Below are positions 7,951 through 15,686 of a stretch of DNA of 44,237 bases, piece by piece (position 1 is the stretch's first letter; each line of letters begins with the position of its first letter). The notes beneath the pieces were generated by a model. That model did not search any database. It was not told where the DNA came from and saw only the letters and a program-made list of their open reading frames with translations. Origin of the DNA: Peribacillus kribbensis DSM 17871 (lineage in GTDB: Bacteria; Bacillota; Bacilli; Bacillales; DSM-1321); assembly GCF_000430765.1 (NCBI RefSeq), contig NZ_KE387238.1:258113-302349 (forward strand), given 5' to 3'. The position numbers and the translations under genes were made by a program.

Positions 7951-8355
7951 ATGGGGAAAAACGTCAAGAATAACTCAAATTCAAAATCCAAATCTAAATC
8001 CAACTCCAACGTGGATTTTAGCATTGATAACGATTTGAGAAACAAATCTCGTTCAAAATCAAACACTAATACGGATGTTCATAGCAAAAACATCTCCCGT
8101 AATCATAATGACAGTGATAATGAGTTGAAAAATCACAATCAAAGCCATTCACGGGCCGATTCTCGTATTGAAAACAGCGGTAATGCCAGAGTTGATTTCT
8201 GTATTGATATCTGCGTGGATTCCGAATCAAGATCCAGAGTGCGTTCACGGTCTGAGTCTGATGCTGAATCCGATCAAGACCAAACACAGAACCAGAATCA
8301 GGAACAGGATCCCGGTCGAGATAGGAATAGGGATAGGGACGAAGAAAGTAGTTGA
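7951..8355 (+). CDS. Low-complexity Ser/Asn/Asp/Arg repeat protein, possible spore surface protein
   Basis: A 134-aa, extremely hydrophilic protein made mostly of S, N, K, R, D, E, Q and H. It shows SK dipeptides at 11-17, RS dipeptides around 33-37 and 92-101, NQ repeats around 111-119, and DR/NR repeats at 124-130. Two ordered-looking islands break the bias: VDFSID at residues 21-26 and VDFCID at 81-86, exactly 60 residues apart, each followed by an SRS motif, so the protein is an internal 60-residue duplication. Strong SD (AAAGGGG) before ATG and its own terminator support translation. The SigE/K-like -10 upstream and the composition suggest a spore coat or exosporium filler; this is inference and no named family is recognised. 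Confidence 0.75.
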   Translation: MGKNVKNNSNSKSKSKSNSNVDFSIDNDLRNKSRSKSNTNTDVHSKNISRNHNDSDNELKNHNQSHSRADSRIENSGNARVDFCIDICVDSESRSRVRSRSESDAESDQDQTQNQNQEQDPGRDRNRDRDEESS

Positions 8356-8359
8356 TTAT

Positions 8360-8390
8360 TTAAGGCGATCCAGGTCGCCTTTTTATTTTT
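8360..8390 (+). terminator. Terminator of the 134-aa gene
   Basis: AGGCGA pairs with TCGCCT around the loop TCCAGG, followed by T5-A-T5. It overlaps the stop codon of the convergent GNAT gene. Confidence 0.85.
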
Positions 8391-8907
8391 CGCAAAAAAT
8401 ATTTTCCTGTCTGCCACATTGATAAATAAGATGGGGTCTTCCAAACACAAACTCTTGTATTTCAAGGCGTAAACCAATTTTCTCGGCAGTCTTTTTGGAC
8501 GCTTCATTTTCAGGGGCGATGATACTGATCAGCCTTTTTAATCCAAGCTTCCATGCGAAATCTTTTGAAGCCGACCCTGCCTCTGAGGCAAAGCCCTTCC
8601 TCCAATAGTTTTTATGGATATGAAAGCCTAATTCTACCTCTTCCCTGCCGGAGACCTCCTGTTTTACAAGGCCGCAGTCGCCTATCAGAGCATCGGAGGA
8701 CTTCAGACAGACCGCCCACAGTCCATAACCGTCCCTTTTATACCGATTTTGGTTTCGAAGGATCCACTGAAGGGTATCATCTTTAGTAAATTGAGATGGA
8801 TAATGCGACATGGTTTCCTTGTCTCCCAGAATTTCGTGCAGGTCTTCAACATCTCCCAGACCGAAGGATCTTAGATAGATTCTTTCTGCTTCAATAATTT
8901 TTTGCAC
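8383..8907 (-). CDS. GNAT-family N-acetyltransferase (RimJ/RimL type)
   Basis: A 174-aa acetyl-CoA-dependent acetyltransferase of the RimJ/RimL-like branch. Family features are the opening ERIYLRSFGLGDVEDLHEI, the central GDCGL strand, the GFHIHKNYWRKGFASEA block that holds the pyrophosphate-binding turn, and the late ISIIAPENEASKKTAEKIGL helix. The start is GTG at 8907, with AAAAGGGG about 11 nt upstream. It begins 27 nt after the sigH-like gene on the same strand, so the two probably share a transcript. The substrate is unknown. Confidence 0.85.
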   Translation of the reverse strand: MQKIIEAERIYLRSFGLGDVEDLHEILGDKETMSHYPSQFTKDDTLQWILRNQNRYKRDGYGLWAVCLKSSDALIGDCGLVKQEVSGREEVELGFHIHKNYWRKGFASEAGSASKDFAWKLGLKRLISIIAPENEASKKTAEKIGLRLEIQEFVFGRPHLIYQCGRQENIFCEK

Positions 8908-8934
8908 AGCAAATATACCCCTTTTAAAGATTGT

Positions 8935-9588
8935 TCAGCTATGAATAACTTCCCTGAGCTCGAGATACCGCTCAAGCTTTCGTTTTACTCTTTGAAGGGC
9001 ATTATCGATTGATTTCACATGAGTATTAAGTTCTATGGATATTTCCTGATACGATTGTCCTTCGATGTATAAAGCCAGGACTCTTCTTTCTAAATCGCTT
9101 AATAATGCAGCCATTTTATACTCGATGTCATCCGCATTTTCCTGATTGATAATCAGCGCCTCCGGGTTCATGATTTTAGCGGCAGGGATGACATCCATCA
9201 GAGTATGGTTCGATTCTTCATCGTAAATCGGCTTGTCCAGAGAAATATAAGAATTAAGCGGCAGATGCTTCTGCCTCGTCGCAGTCTTTATCGCTGTAAT
9301 GATCTGCCTTGTTACACAAAGCTCTGCAAATGCTTTGAAGGACGTAAGCTTGTCCTCCTTATAATCGCGTATAGCTTTAAATAAGCCGATCATTCCTTCC
9401 TGAATAATATCTTCTTTGTCAGCACCAATCAAAAAGTAGGGGCCAGCCTTCGCACGGACAAAATTTCTGTATTTATTGATCAGGAATTCAGTGGACTCAG
9501 CATCGCCTCCATGGACAAGCCTTACCAGCATTTCATCTTCTAAATCCGCATAATTTTCTACCAGCTTTACTCCGAAGTCTACACTCAC
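8935..9588 (-). CDS. sigH: RNA polymerase sigma-H-like factor
   Basis: A 217-aa sigma-70-family protein very similar to B. subtilis SigH, which directs early stationary-phase and sporulation-initiation genes. Region 2 is nearly the canonical SigH sequence (KYRNFVRAKAGPYFLIGAD, EDIIQEGMIGLFKAIRDYKE, then LTSFKAFAELCVTRQIITAI). Region 4 ends with SYQEISIELNTHVKSIDNAL, the DNA-recognition helix area. The N-terminus (about 20 residues) differs from SigH. GTG start with GGAGGGAT upstream. The usual sigH neighbours (yacP upstream; rpmG, secE and nusG downstream) are absent; a GNAT gene follows instead. It may therefore be a second SigH-like factor or the sole sigH at a new place. Confidence 0.88.
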   Translation of the reverse strand: MSVDFGVKLVENYADLEDEMLVRLVHGGDAESTEFLINKYRNFVRAKAGPYFLIGADKEDIIQEGMIGLFKAIRDYKEDKLTSFKAFAELCVTRQIITAIKTATRQKHLPLNSYISLDKPIYDEESNHTLMDVIPAAKIMNPEALIINQENADDIEYKMAALLSDLERRVLALYIEGQSYQEISIELNTHVKSIDNALQRVKRKLERYLELREVIHS

Positions 9589-9602
9589 TTAAGGATCCCT
9601 CC

Positions 9603-10050
9603 ATCATTCAGGATGAATTTTTTGATTTATGCACGCAGGTACTGACAAGTGAATATCAAAGGAAGCAATATTGAAAATTTTTAAATAATATATTATTCAT
9701 ATTAACTCAGACTTAGACTAATTGGTATCAGCAAATATCGACTATTCCTGACAAGCTTCTTTCCCCTTTTTCAGTCCAATTTTCTGTTGACATGAATTTC
9801 TAAACCCGTAAGGCGCGGAAAATCATGCAGCTTTACAAACAAAGTTCGGCATCAAGGGATGTTTTTGGAATATTTTAAGATATTTTTAGGCTGATTGTAC
9901 TAACTTTTCAATCGGCCAAAAAACAAAGCGTACAGGCGCAAACCGCTTCTAAACTGAATAAAAATACATTATATCTATTCCTCAGCAGAAGCTGGAAAAC
10001 AGCTAAATATAGAAATTGGAATAGATGAGTATTTTTAGGAGGTTATTCAT
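9603..10050. other. Gene-free stretch upstream of sigH-like and coat-like genes
   Basis: About 450 bp of AT-rich DNA between divergent genes with no supported ORF. It holds a perfect 14-bp palindrome AATAATATATTATT (9684-9697) on the sigH side and a lone TTGACA (9787-9792) without a matching -10. No riboswitch or RNA gene was recognised. It must contain the promoters of both flanking genes, but I cannot place them with confidence. Confidence 0.5.
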
Positions 10051-10308
10051 ATGCAGGAGCAAATTCCTTTTCAATATATCGATGATCAGATGGATCTACA
10101 GGAATATGATGACAGACAATACTGGCCTGGCTACGGCCATTATCCGCGGCCAAGACCGCGTCCTTACCCCTACTACCCATACTATCCTGGATACTATCAT
10201 CCACATCCGCATCCATATCCATACCCTTACCCACATTATGGAGGAGGCTATGGCGGATATGGCGGTGGCTACGGCGGCGGATATGGCGGCGGCTACAGCC
10301 ATTACTAA
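10051..10308 (+). CDS. Tyr/Gly/Pro/His-rich coat-like protein
   Basis: An 85-aa low-complexity protein in three parts: an acidic N-terminus (MQEQIPFQYIDDQMDLQEYDD), a Pro/Tyr/His zone of RP, YP and HP dipeptides (about residues 30-61), and a C-terminal GGYGGGYG repeat ending SHY. Tyrosine is very abundant, a feature of spore coat proteins that can be cross-linked; that role is inferred from composition. The SD is perfect (AGGAGG, 7 nt from ATG) and a strong terminator follows, so it is certainly expressed as a single gene. No homologous family is named. Confidence 0.8.
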   Translation: MQEQIPFQYIDDQMDLQEYDDRQYWPGYGHYPRPRPRPYPYYPYYPGYYHPHPHPYPYPYPHYGGGYGGYGGGYGGGYGGGYSHY

Positions 10309-10345
10309 AAACAAAGAGGCTGACAATTGTCAGCCTCAGTTTTGT
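10309..10345 (+). terminator. Terminator of the coat-like gene
   Basis: Perfect inverted repeat AGGCTGACAATTGTCAGCCT (10317-10336), flanked by AACAAAG and TTTTGTT, followed further on by an eight-T run. Confidence 0.85.
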
Positions 10346-10370
10346 TATCTGGTTTTTTTTCGGACTGTGT

Positions 10371-10781
10371 GCCCTGGCACCGGTTTCGAGCATGATTCCC
10401 CCGCTTCCGAGCACGGACCCGGGTTTTTCGCGCATGGCTTACCGATTCCGAGCAATGACTCCTGCTTTTTCGATCACCACCACCGGATTTTCGAGCATAC
10501 CCCGAAGACTCCTCCAGCCTGCTTGCCCTGGTGACAGCCTGACACCTGTTCGAGCATGATTCCCCCGCTTCCGAGCACGGACCCGGGTTTTTCGCGCATG
10601 ACCATACCGATTCCGAGCATGACTCCTGCTTTTTCGATCACCACCACCGGATTTTCGAGCATACCCCGAAGACTCCTCCAGCCTGCTTGCCCAGTGACAG
10701 CCTGACACCGGTTTCGAGTGTGATCCCCCCGCTTTCGAGCACGGACCCGGGTTTTTCGCGCATGACCATACCGATTCCGAG
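10371..10781. repeat. Hierarchical tandem repeat: 164-bp units of six 21-bp blocks
   Basis: Two complete 164-bp units (10382-10545 and 10546-10709) and a truncated third (10710-10781). Each complete unit is six 21-bp blocks with the loose pattern N-TTTTCGAGCATGAN2CC plus a 38-bp spacer ending near GGTGACAGCCTGACACC. Units 1 and 2 are almost identical by eye; a +1 and a -1 change in adjacent blocks cancel so the 164-bp period is kept. The DNA is clearly more GC-rich than its surroundings. Frames on the minus strand encode heptad-like HARK repeats but lack RBSs. Confidence 0.92.
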
Positions 10782-10810
10782 GCTGCTGATTTAATCTGCA
10801 GTTTTATAGG

Positions 10811-11380
10811 TCATGCATGCTTTTCAAGAATTCCCTTGAGTTCCTCCCAGCTCGATATTCTTGGGATTGCAGATGTTTGATTATAGGACTGGTTCATCAA
10901 ATATAATTGAATGCCTTCCTCCAGCAGGGTTTCAAGTATGGCCGGCTTATCATCAAAATAATAGTCTAAGTGGAGGTCCCTGATGACATGTACCTTTTCG
11001 TGATCTTTCATTCCGCAAAAGAACCGGTCCTCCTGGACAGGGAAGCCCTGCTGTTTCATCCATTCTTTTGTGCGTTCACCGTAAGCCTTTCCTCTTGCAG
11101 TGATATAAAAGATTTCATGACCCTCCTGTTCAAGGATTTGCAATACTTGGACGGCCTCAGGAAGAGGGGGGCATGCTGTAAAATAGATTTCCTCCAGTGT
11201 GCTTTCCCACATATGCTTTCCCTGTTCGGCGGATAACCCGAAGGCTTCATGTATTTCGACTGTTTCCAAGGATTTGAAAACCTCGATCGGGATATCTTTC
11301 TTCAATTTTTCCTTATAGATATGAAAGGCATGTTCCCTTAAGTTGATTAATGTATCATCTATATCGAATCCAAATTTCAT
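10811..11380 (-). CDS. HAD-family 5'-nucleotidase-like protein (YqfW type)
   Basis: A 189-aa haloacid dehalogenase-fold phosphatase of the small 5'(3')-deoxyribonucleotidase/YqfW group. Motif I is seen as F5-D-I-D-D-T-L in KFGFDIDDTLIN (nucleophile aspartate followed by DDT), motif II as FYITARGKAY, and a late acidic motif as DYYFDDKPAI. Length fits the group (about 190 aa). Start ATG with AGGAGAGTAAC directly upstream. It probably dephosphorylates a small phosphate ester or nucleotide; substrate not predictable. It stands between the tandem repeat and the GTP cyclohydrolase gene, 45 nt downstream of the latter on the same strand. Confidence 0.83.
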   Translation of the reverse strand: MKFGFDIDDTLINLREHAFHIYKEKLKKDIPIEVFKSLETVEIHEAFGLSAEQGKHMWESTLEEIYFTACPPLPEAVQVLQILEQEGHEIFYITARGKAYGERTKEWMKQQGFPVQEDRFFCGMKDHEKVHVIRDLHLDYYFDDKPAILETLLEEGIQLYLMNQSYNQTSAIPRISSWEELKGILEKHA

Positions 11381-11425
11381 GTTACTCTCCTATGTCTGGC
11401 TGCTTCCTTAAAAAGGGTTAGCTGC

Positions 11426-12181
11426 TTATGTTTGTTCTTTATTCACTTCCATGTCAAAATGACCGGAACGGCGGATTTTAGTCTGAAGATATTTTTCATT
11501 GAACTCTGAGATATCGCCCCATATCGGCGTCCTGCCTTCCACATGCATTCCTGATTCCTGTAGCGCACGCAGCTTTTTTGGGTTATTGGTAATAAGGATT
11601 ACCGGTTTCGTCCGCAATGCTTTTAGTACCAGGATTGCATCTGTATAATTCCGGGAATCATCGACAAAGCCTAGACTGACATTGGCATCCACCGTATCAT
11701 AGCCGTTTTCCTGCAAAACATATGCCATGGCCTTGCTGAAAAGTCCTATTCCCCGTCCTTCATGATTCGCAAGATAGAATAGTGCACCTGTCCCGTGTTC
11801 TGCGATCATCTTCATGGATTGCTTGAGCTGGTAGCCGCAGTCACAACGTTTACTTCCAAAAATATCACCGGTGTGGCAGATGGAATGCATTCTGATCAAA
11901 GCTTCATCTTCATCTTTGAAATCTCCGTAGACCAATACACTCGATTGCTGAAGCTCAGCTAAATTTTGTGAAGACAGCTTTTCAATGATCTTTTCATAAT
12001 CATGAGTTACCTCATCACAGTTCAGCCAGCAGTACCATTGGAAGACTACGGTTTCCCCGAACAGGTTAACCGGCAGCCGGATCGGCCCTACTAGGTAAAT
12101 AGCTCCTCTTTCAGTTTTAATTAGTTGAATTTTATCCCCGAGTAACGCCAACACTTTGGGATCGAGTTTTTGCAAAGTCAT
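11426..12181 (-). CDS. GTP cyclohydrolase II (stand-alone RibA domain)
   Basis: Hydrolyses GTP to the pyrimidine precursor of riboflavin. Signatures are the zinc site C-HTGDIFGSKR-C-D-C, the conserved R-x-H-S-x-C block (RMHSICHTGD), and ANHEGRGIGLFSKAMAYVLQ with the catalytic arginine region. The DHBP synthase half found in B. subtilis RibA is absent, so it is a single-domain enzyme of 251 aa. The start at 12181 is chosen for its AGGTGGGAG; an upstream in-frame ATG at 12247 lacks an RBS and would add 22 residues. It is isolated from any rib operon, so a role outside bulk riboflavin supply is possible. Confidence 0.88.
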   Translation of the reverse strand: MTLQKLDPKVLALLGDKIQLIKTERGAIYLVGPIRLPVNLFGETVVFQWYCWLNCDEVTHDYEKIIEKLSSQNLAELQQSSVLVYGDFKDEDEALIRMHSICHTGDIFGSKRCDCGYQLKQSMKMIAEHGTGALFYLANHEGRGIGLFSKAMAYVLQENGYDTVDANVSLGFVDDSRNYTDAILVLKALRTKPVILITNNPKKLRALQESGMHVEGRTPIWGDISEFNEKYLQTKIRRSGHFDMEVNKEQT

Positions 12182-12387
12182 AATCTCCCACCTTTTTTCG
12201 ACTGGATGCAAGATTGCCGGTGCATCCTTAAAATGTATGTTATCCATGCTTTCATTGCAAGAAAGATGTTCATTCCATTACTTATATTGCCATAATTCCT
12301 TTATATCAGTATTATTTTTTTATCATTGCTTTTCAAAATATCTAAAGCTATTATTTAGGACATATATGAATAAAAGGAATGTTCTTC

Positions 12388-13506
12388 ATGAAACAGTTTG
12401 TAGTTATAGGCGGGGGCATATTGGGGGCCTCCACTGCGTATAGTCTGGCAAAGCGGGGAGCCAATGTCACGATCATTGACAGGAAAGATACAGGACAGGC
12501 GACCGATGCAGCCGCCGGCATTGTCTGTCCCTGGCTGTCGCAGAGAAGAAATAAAGCCTGGTATTTCCTTGCGCGAAATGGCGCACGTTATTATCCTGCA
12601 TTAATCTCTGAGCTTGAGGATGAAGGAGAGACCCATACTGGATATAAAAAAGTCGGGTCCCTGAGTCTGCATACAGATCCCCAGAAGCTTGCCGCGATGC
12701 AGCAAAGAGCTCTCGATAGAAAAGAAGAGGCACCGGAAATGGGAGATATCAGAGTATTATCCTCTCAAGAGACAAAAGAACGGTTTCCCCTGTTAGAGGA
12801 CAGTTATGGCTCCGTTTTCGTATCCGGGGCTGCCAGGGTGGATGGGCGATCGTTAAGGAATGCTCTCCTCCGGTCCGCCCAGAAACATGGCGCCTTATTG
12901 ACAGAAGATGAAGCCATTCTATCTGTAAAAGAGAACCGGATTATCGGGGCGGAAACAAAAAAGTCGGGATATATTTCTTCTGACGAGATGATTGTCTGTG
13001 CAGGTGCCTGGGCAAATGAATTTCTGGCTCCTTTGGGAATCCCGTCAACAATCAGCTGGCAGAAAGCCCAGATTATGCATTTTGAAGTACCCGATGAAGA
13101 AACGGGGGCATGGCCGGTGGTTATGCCGCCAAGTGATCAATATCTTCTGGCTTTTGATTCCGGAAAAGTGGTTGCCGGTGCAACACATGAAAATACCGAT
13201 GAATTCGATACACGCATAACCGCCGATGGCCTGCAGGAGGTTCTGCAAAAGGCACTGCTTACGGCCCCCGGCCTGGCAAATGCCTCTTTTGTGGAAGCAC
13301 GGATGGGATTCCGGCCTTTTACCCCCGGGTTCCTGCCCATGATGGGAAGACTCCAAGGCTGGGAAGGAATCATTGCGGCAAACGGACTCGGAGCATCCGG
13401 ATTGACCATGGGTCCTTATATAGGTTCAGAACTTGCCAAGTTTGCTTTGGAAATGGATACTGAGATACCTTTTGAACAATATTCGTTTGAAGCTGATCGA
13501 TCATAA
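12388..13506 (+). CDS. FAD-dependent oxidoreductase, DAO/glycine-oxidase-like
   Basis: A 372-aa flavoenzyme of the D-amino-acid-oxidase superfamily. The N-terminal Rossmann motif is G9-G-G-I-L-G in VVIGGGILGASTAY, followed by an acidic residue at the end of strand 2 (IIDRKD). The C-terminal GFRPFTPGFLPMMG and GLGASGLTMGPYIG blocks are the family FAD-closing segment. It probably deaminates an amino acid or related amine; substrate not predictable. The ATG at 12388 is used because AAAAGGA is 9-10 nt upstream, while the in-frame ATG at 12379 abuts it. Single-gene unit ending at a shared terminator. Confidence 0.87.
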   Translation: MKQFVVIGGGILGASTAYSLAKRGANVTIIDRKDTGQATDAAAGIVCPWLSQRRNKAWYFLARNGARYYPALISELEDEGETHTGYKKVGSLSLHTDPQKLAAMQQRALDRKEEAPEMGDIRVLSSQETKERFPLLEDSYGSVFVSGAARVDGRSLRNALLRSAQKHGALLTEDEAILSVKENRIIGAETKKSGYISSDEMIVCAGAWANEFLAPLGIPSTISWQKAQIMHFEVPDEETGAWPVVMPPSDQYLLAFDSGKVVAGATHENTDEFDTRITADGLQEVLQKALLTAPGLANASFVEARMGFRPFTPGFLPMMGRLQGWEGIIAANGLGASGLTMGPYIGSELAKFALEMDTEIPFEQYSFEADRS

Positions 13507-13507
13507 A

Positions 13508-13549
13508 AAAAACCAAGTCCACCCATTCAGGTGGACTTATTGGTTTTAA
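13508..13549. terminator. Bidirectional terminator containing a stop codon
   Basis: AACCAA-GTCCACC pairs with GGTGGAC-TTA-TTGGTT, flanked by A8 and T4. The stop codon of the convergent minus-strand gene (13527-13529) lies in the loop. Confidence 0.85.
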
Positions 13550-14141
13550 AGGAATCGGATTCATTTAAGCTTAGGCTTCTAAAACGCTTAGCTGTAAAAG
13601 CCCAATCTTCCATGAACTTCGGCAGCAGATTCGGCCTCCTTCTTACTGCTAGAGGATGGTAGGCTGCAGTTGCAGGAATCCCCCCTGCCTCATACCATTT
13701 CCCGCGAACCGATTTCACATCTATTTCCGGATTATGAAAGAAGGCCTGAACAGCCACATTTCCGAGGCAAAGTATCAGCTTGGGGCTGCTCGCCTGGCAC
13801 TGTTCCTTCAAATGCCTGATACACGTCATTCGTGCAAACTCTTTATCATAGCCCCGTAATGGTCTTCTTTTCAGCACATACGTTATAAAGATTTGATCCA
13901 TAGTTAAACCATTTTCATGGACAGCCCTCTGCAATGTCTGCCGGGTGCCGCAGACAAAAGGATTTCCATCAGGATCTTCCCTGGCTCCGGGGTTATCCAG
14001 AATCACCATTATTGGAGCAAGGACATTTCCCTCACCCCAGATCATCCGCGAACCATGTTCATACAGTCCGCATTCCCGGCAATTTTCATCCTTTTCCGGA
14101 ACGGGCACTTCCGGCCAAATCTCCGGACAGAAATCCATCAT
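13527..14141 (-). CDS. Uracil-DNA glycosylase superfamily protein
   Basis: A 204-aa protein of the UDG superfamily (family 4/5-like). Signs are the CxxC pair C21-x2-C24 in ENCRECGLYEHG, the motif I region LDNPGAREDPDGNPFVCG (compare GEAPG-ED-G-PFVG), CLGNVAVQAFF, and the motif II-like AAYHPLAVRR. Motif I reads DNPGARED rather than GEAPGxxED, so whether it keeps uracil excision activity is uncertain; it could be a relaxed or altered-specificity member. Start placed at the ATG-ATG pair at 14141 after AGAGGTGG; the longer frame starts with a non-ATG codon. Confidence 0.8.
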   Translation of the reverse strand: MMDFCPEIWPEVPVPEKDENCRECGLYEHGSRMIWGEGNVLAPIMVILDNPGAREDPDGNPFVCGTRQTLQRAVHENGLTMDQIFITYVLKRRPLRGYDKEFARMTCIRHLKEQCQASSPKLILCLGNVAVQAFFHNPEIDVKSVRGKWYEAGGIPATAAYHPLAVRRRPNLLPKFMEDWAFTAKRFRSLSLNESDSFKTNKST

Positions 14142-14322
14142 GCCTTCCACCTCTAAGAAAATCAAAATCTGTTAATATGGATTGTACCCGTTTCCATACA
14201 AGATTATTTATGACCTCTGGCAGCAGAAAAAAATTTGAAACAAACTTTTAATCTTTTCAACATGCTATAGTAATGTTTTTTTGTTAAATTATACTAATAA
14301 AATGTACAAATGGAGAAGAACC

Positions 14323-14496
14323 ATGGAACATACTAATTGTAAGATTCAGCAGAAATTAAACGAATTGATTAATAAAAGCAATGAAATTAAAAAAGAGCTT
14401 GATGAAACTCCACACCAGGATAAAAAAAGGTTTGTATCTCTTTTATCCAGATTGCTGAAGGTCCATAAGGATATGGATGAAATAAATGGAATGTAA
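14323..14496 (+). CDS. Small hypothetical coiled-coil protein (57 aa)
   Basis: A 57-aa charged, helical protein (MEHTNCKIQQKLNELINKS...) with heptad-like leucine/isoleucine spacing across most of its length and one cysteine (C6). The start at 14323 follows GGAGAAG by about 5 nt; the open frame extends further upstream without an RBS. It has its own terminator, which supports expression. Family not recognised. Confidence 0.65.
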   Translation: MEHTNCKIQQKLNELINKSNEIKKELDETPHQDKKRFVSLLSRLLKVHKDMDEINGM

Positions 14497-14498
14497 TA

Positions 14499-14535
14499 AG
14501 CCGGCCCGGTATCTGCATGCCGGGCTGTTCTTTTA
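14499..14535. terminator. Terminator after 57-aa gene
   Basis: GCCCGG pairs with CCGGGC around TATCTGCATG, followed by TGTTCTTTT. It also borders the stop of the convergent dipeptidase gene. Confidence 0.7.
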
Positions 14536-15573
14536 TTCTTTCCAGGTCTGATGTAATACCCGTACCCAATTCTCCCATGCAATTTTTTTCAGATGATCAT
14601 AGGAATATCCCCTCTGCTTTAACTTTTCGATCAGTATCGGCATCCCTGTTACATCCTTCATTTCTGCAGGAATTGTAGTTCCATCGAAATCAGAGCCAAG
14701 CGCCACATAATCAATACCGAAATGTTCGACAATATAATCAATGTGTTTTACAATTTCATCCATGGAGGTGTTGGGATCCCTGCCTCCGTCTTCTCTCAGC
14801 ATGTTGACCGAATAGTTAATGCCCACCACACCGCCGGACTCTGCAATCGCCGAGATTTGTTTATCCGTCAGGTTCCGCGACATCGGACAGATGGCATGGA
14901 CACAGGAGTGGCTGGCGACTAGGGGGACATTTGTAATGCCGGCCACATCCCAAAATCCTTTCTCGGTAAGGTGGGCCGTATCCACCATTATCCCTAATGA
15001 ATTGCATTCCTTCACCAGATCTTTTCCTCTGTCTGTAAGGCCGGGACCGGTATCAGGCGAAGAAGGATAACGGAAAGGAACTCCGTGTCCATAGGCGTTA
15101 GGCCTGCTCCACACTAAGCCTAAAGAGCGGAGTCCTGCTTGATACAGGACATGCAGGGCGTTAAAATCACGGTCAATTGCTTCTGCTCCCTCAATATGAA
15201 GGACAGCCGCCATGGTATCGTTCAGAAGGCACCTCTCCAGCTCCTGCGCTGCTGTAACCACCTTCAGTCCCCCATCCGATTGGGATTCAATTTTGAATAG
15301 TTCCGCAATCATGGCAAGGCTCGTTTGAAGGGCATATTCCTGTGTGATTGGCGGAGGAAGCGGCGTCTCATATCCATCCTTTGTTTCCTTTGTCACCATT
15401 TTATACTGTTCATTTGGTGTGAAAACCGCAAAAAAGCCTCCACCGAAGCCGGATCTCTTCGCCCGTGGTAAATCTATATGGCCGGATGATGATTCCTCAA
15501 AAAAGGTTCTGCCGGAATAGAGCAGGCTTAGCAGGGTATCATTATGGCCGTCAAAAATGGGCAGATTATTCAT
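14533..15573 (-). CDS. Membrane dipeptidase-like peptidase (M19 family)
   Basis: A 346-aa zinc peptidase of the renal-dipeptidase family (M19), which cleaves dipeptides including those with D-residues. Metal ligands are visible as H10-x-D12 in FDGHNDT, the glutamate in VLHIEGAEA, and the histidines in VDTAHL and LVASHSCVHA; GSDFDGT near the C-terminus is the family signature. No signal peptide, so it is cytoplasmic here as in other Bacillus members. ATG start with GGAGGGGGAATAA upstream. Likely peptide turnover or cell-wall peptide recycling; exact substrate unknown. Confidence 0.9.
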   Translation of the reverse strand: MNNLPIFDGHNDTLLSLLYSGRTFFEESSSGHIDLPRAKRSGFGGGFFAVFTPNEQYKMVTKETKDGYETPLPPPITQEYALQTSLAMIAELFKIESQSDGGLKVVTAAQELERCLLNDTMAAVLHIEGAEAIDRDFNALHVLYQAGLRSLGLVWSRPNAYGHGVPFRYPSSPDTGPGLTDRGKDLVKECNSLGIMVDTAHLTEKGFWDVAGITNVPLVASHSCVHAICPMSRNLTDKQISAIAESGGVVGINYSVNMLREDGGRDPNTSMDEIVKHIDYIVEHFGIDYVALGSDFDGTTIPAEMKDVTGMPILIEKLKQRGYSYDHLKKIAWENWVRVLHQTWKE

Positions 15574-15686
15574 TTATTTATTCCCCCTCCGGATTCTCTC
15601 TTCTCCATCATATAAAAACCAAACGAATATTCAAACTATTTAAACGAAATATTCAAAGACTTGAAAAATTGGAAATATTACCCTCA

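Noticed and set aside
9787-9815. TTGACA as a -35 of a + strand promoter
   Set aside because: No -10 hexamer at an acceptable distance.
10439-10708. Minus-strand ORFs of 89 and 62 codons inside the 164-bp repeat, with HARK-like heptads
   Set aside because: They lack RBSs, several frames are open at once simply because the unit length and composition avoid stops, and the repeat explains the pattern without translation.
10371-10781. CRISPR-like array
   Set aside because: Blocks are contiguous 21-bp repeats without variable spacers, and there are no cas genes nearby.
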